Part shown: piece after piece, positions 53,934 to 64,000 of the stretch
Layout of the letters: each line of letters starts with the position of its first letter
How positions within the stretch are numbered: position 1 is the first letter of the stretch
Assembly: GCA_964016875.1 (NCBI GenBank)
Contig: OZ024735.1
Span: forward strand, 8,789,338 to 8,853,337
Source: Fallopia convolvulus
Taxonomy: Eukaryota > Streptophyta > Magnoliopsida > Caryophyllales > Polygonaceae
DNA: 64,000 nt
Direction of reading: 5' to 3'
The notes under the pieces: generated by a model
What the model saw: only the letters and a program-made list of their open reading frames with translations
Told to the model about the DNA's origin: nothing
Databases searched by the model: none
Made by a program: the position numbers and the translations under genes

Positions 53934-56900
53934 GCATGGGCCTAAGAAAAACCTTTTGTAAAGACACATTCAACCGTACAACCGTTTAGGGCATTTTCGG
54001 AAAGGGTCTTGGTTTGAGGATGAATGGTACGATGATTTTCGTACCAGAACTCTTGCGAGTTTTTTTCCGTTTTTTGGCTTGGATAGACTAGAATGGGCCT
54101 AAGAAAAATCTTTTGTAAAGACACATTCGACCGTACAACCGTTTAGGACATTTTCGAGAAGGGTCTTGGTTTAAGGCTGAATGGTACGAAAATCTTCGTA
54201 CTTGAACTTTTGCGAGTTTTTTCCATTTTTTGGCTTGGATGTCCTAGTTGGGGCCTAAGAAAAACATTTTGTTAAGACACATTCGACCGTACTACCGTTT
54301 AGGGCATTTTCGGGAATGGTCTTGGTTTGAGGCTGAATGGTACGAAGATTTTCGTACCTGAACTTTTGCGAGTTTTTTCCGTTTTTTTGTCTTGGATTTG
54401 TTAGTTGGGGCCTAAGAAAAACATTTTGTAAAGACACATTCGAACGTTGAACCGTTTAGGGCATTTTCAGAATGGGTGTAGGTTTGAGGTCAAATGGTAA
54501 GAAGATTTTCGTACGAGAACTTTTGCGAGTTTTTTTCCGTTTTCTGGCTTAGATGGACTAGAATGTGCCTAAGAAAAATCTTTTATAAAGACACATTCGA
54601 CCGTACGACCGTTTAGGACATTTTCGGGAAGGGTCTTGGTTTGAGGCTGAATGGTACGAAGATTTTCGTACCTGAACTTTTGCGAGTTTTTTCCGTTTTT
54701 TGGCTTGGATGTGCTAGTTGGGGCCTAAGAAAAACATTTTGTAAAGGCACATTCGACCGTACCACCGTTTAGGGCATTTTCGGGAATGGTCTTGGTTTGA
54801 GGCTGAATGGTACGAAGATTTTCGTACCTGAACTTTTGCGAGTTTTTTCCGTTTTTTTTGTCTTGAATGTGCTAGTTGGGGCCTAAGAAAAACATTTTGT
54901 AAAGACACATTCGACCGTTGAACCGTTTAGGGCATTTTCGGAATGGGTGTAGGTTTGAGGTCAAATGGTACGAAGATTTTCGCACCAAAACTTTTGCGCG
55001 TTTTTTTCCGTTTTTGGGCTTGGATAGACTAGCATGGGCCTAAGAAAAACCTTTTGTAAAGACACATTCAACTGTACAACCGTTTAGGGCATTTTCGGAA
55101 AGGGTCTTGGTTTGAGGATGAATGGTACGAAGATTTTCGTACTTGAACTTTTGCGAGTTTTTTCCGTTTTTTTGTCTTGGATTTGCTTATTGGGGCCTAA
55201 GAAATTTTTTTTGTAAAGACACATTCGACCGTTGAACCATTTAGGGCATTTTCGGAATGGGTGTAGGTTTGAGGTCAAATGGTACGAAGATTTTCGTACG
55301 AAAACTTTTGCGAGTTTTTTTCCGTTTTCTGGCTTGGATGGACTAGCATGGGCCTAAGAAAAACCTTTTATAAAGACACATTCGACCGTACGACAGTTTA
55401 GGGCATTTTCGGGAAGGGTCTTGGTTTGAGGCTGAATGGTACGAAGATTTTCGTACCAGAACTTTTGCGAGTTTTTTCCGTTTTTTTATCTTGGATGTGC
55501 TAGTTGGTGCCTATGAAAAACATTTTGTAAAGACACATTCGACCGTTGAACCGTTTATGGTATTTTCGCAATGGGTGTAGGTTTGAGGTAAAATGGTACG
55601 AAGATTTTCGTACCAGAAGTTTTGCGAGTTTTTTTCTGTTTTTTGCTTGGATGGACTAGCATGGGCCTAAGAAAAACCTTTTTTAAAGACACATTCGACC
55701 GTACAACCGTTTAGGGAATTTTCGGGAAGGGTCTTGGTTTGAGGCTGAATGGTACGAAGATTAAATCTTCGTACCAGAACTTTTGCAAGTTTTTTTCGTT
55801 TTTTTGTCTTGGATGTGCTAGTTGGGGCCTAAGAAAAACATTTTGTAACGACACATTCGACCGTACAACCGTTTAGGGCATTTTCGGGAAGTGTCTTGGT
55901 TTGAGGCTGAATGGTACGAAGATTTTCGTACCTGAACTTTTGCGACTTTTTTCCGTTTTTTTTGTCTTGGATGTGCTAGTTGGGGCCTAAGAAAAACATT
56001 TTGTAAAGACACATTCGACCGTTGAACCGTTTAGGGCATTTTCGGAATGGGTGTAGGTTTGAGGTCAAATGGTACGAAGATTTTCGCACCAGAACTTTTG
56101 CGCGTTTTTTTCCGTTTTTGGGCTTGGATAGACTAGCATGGGCCTAAGAAAAACCTTTTGTAAAGACACATTCAACCGTACAACCGTTTAGGGAATTTTC
56201 GGGAAGGGTCTTGGTTTGAGGCTGAATGGTACGAAGATTAAATCTTCGTACCAGAACTTTTGCAAGTTTTTTTCGTTTTTTTGTCTTGGATGTGCTAGTT
56301 GGGGCCTAAGAAAAACATTTTGTAACGACACATTCGACCGTACAACCGTTTAGGGCATTTTCGGGAAGTGTCTTGGTTTGAGGCTGAATGGTACGAAGAT
56401 TTTCGTACCTGAACTTTTGCGACTTTTTTCCGTTTTTTTTGTCTTGGATGTGCTAGTTGGGGCCTAAGAAAAACATTTTGTAAAGACACATTCGACCGTT
56501 GAACCGTTTAGGGCATTTTCGGAATGGGTGTAGGTTTGAGGTCAAATGGTACGAAGATTTTCGCACCAGAACTTTTGCGCGTTTTTTTCCGTTTTTGGGC
56601 TTGGATAGACTAGCATGGGCCTAAGAAAAACATTTTGTAAAGACACATTCGACCGTTGAACCGTTTAGGGCATTTTCGGAATGGGTGTAGGTTTGAGGTC
56701 AAATGGTACGAAGATTTTCGCACCAGAACTTTTGCGCGTTTTTTTCCGTTTTTGGGCTTGGATAGACTAGCATGGGCCTAAGAAAAACCTTTTGTAAAGA
56801 CACATTCAACCGTACAACCGTTTAGGGCATTTTCGGAAAGGGTCTTGGTTTGAGGATGAATGGTACGAAGATTTTCGTACTTGAACTTTTGCGAGTTTTT

Positions 56901-59900
56901 TCCGTTTTTTTGTCTTGGATTTGCTTATTGGGGCCTAAGAATTTTTTTTTGTAAAGACACATTCGACCGTTGAACCATTTAGGGCATTTTCGGAATGGGT
57001 GTAGGTTTGAGGTCAAATGGTACGAAGATTTTCGTACGAGAACTTTTGCGAGTTTTTTTCCGTTTTCTGGCTTGGATGGACTAGCATGGGCCTAAGAAAA
57101 ACCTTTTGTAAAGACACATTCAACCGTACAACCGTTTAGGGCATTTTCGGAAAGGGTCTTGGTTTGAGGATGAATGGTACGAAGATTTTCGTACTTGAAC
57201 TTTTGCGAGTTTTTTCCGTTTTTTTGTCATGGATTTGCTTATTGGGGCCTAAGAAATTTTTTTTGTAAAGACACATTCGACCGTTGAACCATTTAGGGCA
57301 TTTTCGGAATGGGTGTAGGTTTGAGGTCAAATGGTACGAAGATTTTCGTACGAGAACTTTTGCGAGTTTTTTTCCGTTTTCTAGCTTGGATGGACTAGCA
57401 TGGGCCTAAGAAAAACCTTTTATAAAGACACATTCGACCGTACGACAGTTTAGGGCATTTTCGGTGGTTTGAGGCTGAATGGTACGAAGATTTTCGTACC
57501 AGAACTTTTGCGAGTTTTTTCCGTTTTTTTATCTTGGATGTGCTAGTTGGTGCCTATGAAAAACATTTTGTAAAGACACATTTGACCGTTGAACCGTTTA
57601 TGGCATTTTCGCAATGGGTGTAGGTTTGAGGTAAAATGGTACGAAGATTTTCGTTCCAGAAGTTTTGCGAGTTTTTTTCTGTTTTTTGCTTGGATGGACT
57701 AGCATGGGCCTAAGAAAAACCTTTTTTAAAGACACATTCGACCGTACAACCGTTTAGGGAATTTTCGGGAAAGGTCTTGGTTTGAGGCTGAATGGTACGA
57801 AGATTAAATCTTCGTACCAGAACTTTTGCAAGTTTTTTTCGTTTTTTTGTCTTGGATGTGCTAGTTGGGGCCTAAGAAAAACCTTTTGTAACGACACATT
57901 CGACCGTACAACCGTTTAGGGCATTTTCGGGAAGTGTCCTGGTTTGAGGCTGAATGGTACGAAGATTTTCGTACCTGAACTTTTGCGAGATTTTTCCGTT
58001 TTTTTTTCTTGGATGTGCTAGTTGGGGCCTAAGAAAAACATTTTGAAAAGACACATTCGACCGTTGAACCGTTTAAGGCATTTTCAGAATGGGTGTAGGT
58101 TTGAGGTCAAATGGTACGAAGATTTTCGCACCAGAACTTTTGCGAGATTTTTCCGTTTTTTTTCTTGGATGTGCTTGTTGGGGCCTAAGAAAAACATTTT
58201 GAAAAGACACATTCGACCGTTGAACCGTTTAAGGCATTTTCAGAATGGGTGTAGGTTTGAGGTCAAATGGTACGAAGATTTTCGCACCAGAACTTTTGCG
58301 AGTTTTTTTCCGTTTTTTTGCTTGGATAGACTAGCATGGGCCTAAGAAAAACCTTTTGTAAAGACACATTCAACTGTACAACCGTTTAGGGCATTTTCGG
58401 AAAGGGTCTTGGTTTGAGGATGAATGGTACGAAGATTTTCGTACTTGAACTTTTGCGAGTTATTTCCGTTTTTTTGTCTTGGATTTGCTTACTGGGGCAT
58501 TTTCGGAAAGGGTCTTGGTTTGAGGATGAATGGTACGAAGATTTTCGTACTTGAACTTTTGCGAGTTTTTTCCGTTTTTTTATCTTGGATGTGCTAGTTG
58601 GTGCCTATGAAAAACATTTTGTAAAGACACATTCGACCGTTGAACCGTTTATGGCATTTTCGCAATGGGTGTAGGTTTGAGGTAAAATGGTACGAAGATT
58701 TTCGTACCAGAACTTTTGCGAGTTTTTTTCTGTTTTTTGCTTGGATGGACTAGCATGGGCCTAAGAAAAACCTTTTTTAAAGACACATTCGACCGTACAA
58801 CCGTTTAGGGAATTTTCGGGAAGGGTCTTGGTTTGAGGCTGAATGGTACGAAGATTAAATCTTCGTACCAGAACTTTTGCAAGTTTTTTCCGTTTTTTTG
58901 TCTTGGATGTGCTAGTTGGGGCCTAAGAAAAACATTTTGTAACGACACATTCGACCGTACAACCGTATAGGGCATTTTCGGGAAGTGTCTTGGTTTGAGG
59001 CTGAAGGGTACGAAGATTTTCGTACCTAACTTTTGCGAGATTTTTCCGTTTTTTTTGTCTTGGATGTGCTAGTTGGGGCCTAAGAAAAACATTTTGTAAA
59101 GACACATTCGACCGTTGAACCGTTTAGGGCATTTTCGAAATGGGTGTAGGTTTGAGGTAAAATGGTACGAAGATTTTCGCACCGGAACTTTTGCGAGTTT
59201 TTTTCCGTTTTTTGGCTTGGATAGACTAGCATGGGCCTAAGAAAAACCTTTTGTAAAGACACATTCAACCGTACAACCGTTTAGGGCATTTTCGGAAAGG
59301 GTCTTGGTTTGAGGATGAATGGTACGAAGATTTTCGTACCAGAACTCTTGCGAGTTTTTTTCCGTTTTTTGGCTTGGATAGACTAGAATGGGCCTAAGAA
59401 AAATCTTTTGTAAAGACACATTCGACCGTACAACCGTTTAGGGCATTTTCGGAAAAGGTCTTGGTTTGAGGATGAATGGTACGAAGATTTTCGTACCAGA
59501 ACTCTTGCGAGTTTTTTTCCGTTTTTGGGCTTGGATAGACTAGCATGGGCCTAAGAAAAACCTTTTGTAAAGACACATTCAACCGTACAACCGTTTAGAG
59601 CATTTTCGGAAAAGGTCTTGGTTTGAGGATGAATGGTACGAAGATTTTCGTACCAAAACTCTTGCGAGTTTTTTTCCGTTTTTTGGCTTGGATAGACTAG
59701 CATGGCCCTAAGAAAAACTTTTTGTAAGGACACATTCGACCGTACAACCGTTTAGGGCATTTTCGGGAAGGGTCTTGGTTTATGGCTGAATGGTATGAAA
59801 ATCTTCGTACCTGAACTTTTGCTAGTTTTTTCCGTTTTTTGGCTTGGATGTGCTAGTTGGTGCCTAAGAAAAACATTTTGTAAAGACACATTCGACCGTA

Positions 59901-62900
59901 CCACCGTATAGGGCATTTTCGGGAATGGTCTTGGTTTGAGGCTGAATGGTACGAAGATTTCCGTACCTGAACTTTTGCGAGTTTTTTCCGTTTTTTTTGT
60001 CTTGGATTTGCTAGTTGGGGCCTAAGAAAAATATTTTGTAAAGACACATTCGACCGTTGAACCGTTTAGGGCATTTTCAGAATGGGTGTAGGTTTGAGGT
60101 CAAATGGTAAGAAGATTTTCGTACGAGAACTTTTGCGAGTTTTTTTCCGTTTTCTGGCTTAGATGGACTAGAATGTGCCTAAGAAAAATCTTTTATAAAG
60201 ACACATTCGACCGTACGACCGTTTAGGACATTTTCGGGAAGGGTCTTGGTTTGAGGCTGAATGGTACGAAGATTTTCGTACCTGAACTTTTGCGAGTTTT
60301 TCCCGTTTTTTGGCTTGGATGTGCTAGTTGGGGCCTAAGAAAAACATTTTGTAAAGGCACATTCGACCGTACCACCGTTTAGGGCATTTTCGGGAATGGT
60401 CTTGGTTTGAGGCTGAATGGTACGAAGATTTTCGTACCTGAACTTTTGCGAGTTTTTTCCGTTTTTTTTGTCTTGGATGTGCTAGTTGGGGCCTAAGAAA
60501 AACATTTTGTAAAGACACATTCGACCGTACCACCGTATAGGGCATTTTCGGGAATGGTCTTGGTTTGAGGCTGAATGGTACGAAGATTTCCGTACCTGAA
60601 CTTTTGCGAGTTTTTTCCGTTTTTTTGTCTTGGATGTGCTAGTTGGGGCCTAAGAAAAACATTTTGTAAAGACACATTCGACCGTTGAACCGTTTAGGGC
60701 ATTTTCGGAATGGGTGTAGGTTTGAGGTCAAATGGTACGAAGATTTTCGCACCAGAACTTTTGCGCGTTTTTTTCCGTTTTTGGGCTTGGATAGACTAGC
60801 ATGGGCCTAAGAAAAACCTTTTGTAAAGACACATTCAACCGTACAACCGTTTAGGGCATTTTCGGAAAGGGTCTTGGTTTGAGGATGAATGGTACGAAGA
60901 TTTTCGTACTTGAACTTTTGCGAGTTTTTTCCGTTTTTTTGTCTTGGATTTGCTTATTGGGGCCTAAGAAATTTTTTTTGTAAAGACACATTCGACCGTT
61001 GAACCATTTAGGGCATTTTCGGAATGGGTGTAGGTTTGAGGTCAAATGGTACGAAGATTTTCGTACGAGAACTTTTGCGAGTTTTTTTCCGTTTTCTGGC
61101 TTGGATGGACTAGCATGGGCCTAAGAAAAACCTTTTATAAAGACACATTCGACCGTACGACAGTTTAGGGCATTTTCGGTGGTTTGAGGCTGAATGGTAC
61201 GAAGATTTTCGTACCAGAACTTTTGCGAGTTTTTTCCGTTTTTTTATCTTGGATGTGCTAGTTGGTTCCTATGAAAAACATTTTGTAAAGACATATTCGA
61301 CCGTTGAACCGTTTATGGCATTTTCGCAATGGGTGTAGGTTTGAGGTAAAATGGTACGAAGATTTTCGTACCAGAAGTTTTGCGAGTTTTTTTCTGTTTT
61401 TTGCTTGGATGGACTAGCATGGGCCTAAGAAAAACCTTTTTTAAAGACACATTCGACCGTACAACCGTTTAGGGCATTTTCGGGAAGGGTCTTGGTTTGA
61501 GGCTGAATGGTACGAAGATTTTCGTACCTGAACTTTTGCGAGATTTTTCCGTTTTTTTTTCTTGGATGTGCTAGTTGGGGCCTAAGAAAAACATTTTGAA
61601 AAGACACATTCGACCGTTGAACCGTTTAAGGCATTTTCAGAATGGGTGTAGGTTTGAGGTCAAATGGTACGAAGATTTTCGCACCAGAACTTTTGCGAGA
61701 TTTTTCCGTTTTTTTTTCTTGGATGTGCTAGTTGGGGCCTAAGAAAAACATTTTGAAAAGACACATTCGACCGTTGAACCGTTTAAGGCATTTTCAGAAT
61801 GGGTGTAGGTTTGAGGTCAAATGGTACGAAGATTTTCGCACCAGAACTTTTGCGAGTTTTTTTCCGTTTTTTTGCTTGGATAGACTAGCATGGGCCTAAG
61901 AAAAACCTTTTGTAAAGACACATTCAACTGTACAACCGTTTAGGGCATTTTCGGAAAGGGTCTTGGTTTGAGGATGAATGGTACGAAGATTTTCGTACCA
62001 GAACTCTTGCGAGTTTTTTTCCGTTTTTTGGCTTGGATAGACTAGAATGGGCCTAAGAAAAATCTTTTGTAAAGACACATTTGACCGTACAACCGTTTAG
62101 GGCATTTTCGGAAAAGGTCTTGGTTTGAGGATGAATGGTACGAAGATTTTCGTACCAGAACTCTTGCGAGTTTTTTTCCGTTTTTGGGCTTGGATAGACT
62201 AGCATGGGCCTAAGAAAAACCTTTTGTAAAGACACATTCAACCGTACAACCGTTTAGGGCATTTTCGGAAAAGGTCTTGGTTTGAGGATGAATGGTACGA
62301 AGATTTTCGTACCAGAACTCTTGCGAGTTTTTTTCCGTTTTTTGGCTTGGATAGACTAGCATGGCCCTAAGAAAAACTTTTTGTAAGGACACATTCGACC
62401 GTACAACCGTTTAGGGCATTTTCGGGAAGGGTCTTGGTTTACGGCTGAATGGTATGAAAATCTTCGTACCTGAACTTTTGCTAGTTTTTTCCGTTTTTTG
62501 GCTTGGATGTGCTAGTTGGTGCCTAGGAAAAACATTTTGTAAAGACACATTCAACTGTACAACCGTTTAGGGCATTTTCGGAAAGGGTCTTGGTTTGAGG
62601 ATGAATGGTACGAAGATTTTCGTACTTGAACTTTTGCGAGTTTTTTCCGTTTTTTTGTCTTGGATTTGCTTATTGGGGCCTAAGAATTTTTTTTGTAAAG
62701 ACACATTCGACCGTTGAACCATTTAGGGCATTTTCGGAATGGGTGTAGGTTTGAGGTCAAATGGTACGAAGATTTTCGTACCAGAAGTTTTGCGAGTTTT
62801 TTTCCATTTTCTGGCTTGGATGGACTAGCATGGGCCTAAGAAAAACCTTTTATAAAGACACATTCGACCGTACGACAGTTTAGGGCATTTTCGGGAAGGG

Positions 62901-64000
62901 TCTTGGTTTGAGGCTGAATGGTACGAAGATTTTCGTACCAGAGCTTTTGCGAGTTTTTTCCGTTTTTTTATCTTGGATGTGCTAGTTGGTGCCTAAGAAA
63001 AACCTTTTTTAAAGACACATTCGACCGTACAACCGTTTAGGGCATTTTCGGGAAGGGTCTTGGTTTGAGGCTGAATATTACGAAGATTTAATCTTCGTAC
63101 CAGAACTTTTGCAAGTTTTTTCCGTTTTTTTGTCTTGGATGTGCTAGTTGGGGCCTAAGAAAAACATTTTGTAACAACACATTCGACCGTACAACCGTTT
63201 AGGGCATTTTCGGGAAGGGTCTTGGTTTAAGGCTAAATGGTACGAAGATTTTCGTACCTGAAATTTTGCGAGTTTTTTCCGTTTTTTTCTCTTTGATTTG
63301 CTTATTGGGGCCTAAGAAATTTTTTTTGTAAAGACATATTCGACCGTTGAACCATTGAAGGCATTTTCGGAATGGGTGTAGGTTTGAGGTCAAATGGTAC
63401 GAAGATAATCGTACGAGAACTTTTGCGAGTTTTTTTCCATTTTCTGGCTTGGATGGACTAGCATGGGCCTAAGAAAAACCTTTTATAAAGACACATTCAA
63501 CTGTACAAACGTTTAGGGCATTTTCGGAAAGGGTCTTGGTTTGAGGATGAATGGTACGAAGATTTTCGTACTTGAACTTTTGCGAGTTTTTTCCGTTTTT
63601 TATCTTGGATGTGCTAGTTGGTGCCTATGAAAAACATTTTGTAAAGACACATTCGACCGTTGAACCGTTTAGGGCATTTTCGGAATGGGTGTAGGTTTGA
63701 GGTAAAATGGTACGAAGATTTTCGTACCAGAAGTTTTGCGAGTTTTTTTCTGTTTTTTGCTTGGATGGACTAGCGTGGTCCTAAGAAAAACCTTTTTTAA
63801 AGACACATTCGACCGTACAACCGTTTAGGGAATTTTCGGGAAGGGTCTTGGTTTGAGGCTGAATGGTACGAAGATTAAATCTTCGTACCAGAACTTTTGC
63901 AAGTTTTTTTTCGTTTTTTTGTCTTGGATGTGTTAGTTGGGGCCTAAGAAAAACATTTTGTAACGACACATTCGACCGTACAACCGTTTAGGGCATTTTC
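53934..64000 (+). repeat. Satellite array block 4, divergent, runs off the window
   Basis: Same monomer and orientation. Order is irregular with several local duplications at different offsets: trimers at about 55680-56155 and 56157-56632 (offset 477); 59237-59733 and 61896-62392 (offset 2659); 57872-58054 and 61425-61607 (offset 3553); 54440-55600 and 60050-61350 (offset 5610, then 5767 after one extra monomer). Several monomers are shortened: near 57464 and 61178 (CATTTTCGGTGGTTTGAGG, about 12 bp lost) and near 58494 (partial monomer, GGGGCATTTTCGG). The satellite continues beyond the window. Confidence 0.95.
55751..55775. repeat. Expanded satellite dyad, A-centred (representative)
   Basis: Perfect 12-bp arms GGTACGAAGATT and AATCTTCGTACC surround one A, where blocks 1-3 have T. 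Further A-centred copies lie at 56228-56252, 57794-57818, 58845-58869 and 63865-63889. All A-centred copies I found are in block 4. Confidence 0.88.

Noticed and set aside
1..64000. Telomere-type arrays, rRNA, tRNA or host genes
   Set aside because: No plant telomere repeat runs, no rRNA-like blocks and no intron-containing or domain-bearing frame outside the retrotransposons were found. The only tRNA-related sites are the primer sites.

Overview
The window is nuclear DNA of a flowering plant, probably a dicot, and looks like the inside of a centromeric or pericentromeric array. About 54% of it is one tandem satellite with a 156-157 bp monomer, always in the same orientation. Almost all the rest is Ty3/gypsy chromovirus LTR retrotransposons whose best match, judged from motifs, is the centromere-targeted CRM clade. 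I see no host gene, rRNA, tRNA, CRISPR array or bacterial-type feature. I cannot name the species from the sequence alone.

Layout. 1-13240: satellite with higher-order repeats (12-mers of 1881-1882 bp inside a larger 3932-bp, 25-monomer unit). 13241-21480: complete 8240-bp CRM-like element 1 on the minus strand, with 1001-bp LTRs that look identical, a GACAC target-site duplication, a tRNA-iMet primer site, a polypurine tract and one uninterrupted gag-pol frame. 21481-23849: the same satellite, resuming exactly where element 1 cut it. 23850-31930: complete 8081-bp element 2, minus strand, 950-bp LTRs with one difference seen, CACCT duplication, intact gag-pol. 31931-40645: less homogeneous satellite with a 9-mer higher-order repeat. 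40641-53933: a collapsed nest of four related elements (here called B', B, D and A'). 53934-64000: more divergent satellite with its own local duplications.

How the parts relate. Elements 1 and 2 carry everything an autonomous LTR element needs, and their polyprotein tails run about 0.3 kb into their own 3' LTR. They inserted 2 bp apart in monomer register and in the same orientation. The nest is best read as B' (+) entered the satellite; B (-) entered the B' integrase; D (+) entered the right-hand LTR of B; A' (-) entered the D integrase. Deletions at short homologies then removed the middle and the flanks, leaving a 5'-truncated B polyprotein joined out of frame to an A' gag-protease, and two LTRs facing each other as a 1.6-kb inverted repeat.

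No wholly new gene system is evident. The points most worth a second look are the register-specific insertions, the dyad built into each monomer (with a perfect 25-bp expanded form in a subset), the super-HOR interrupted by element 1, the mosaic structure of element 2, and the short-homology scars in the nest. Coordinates of repeat blocks were read by eye and may be off by a few bases unless an exact junction is stated.
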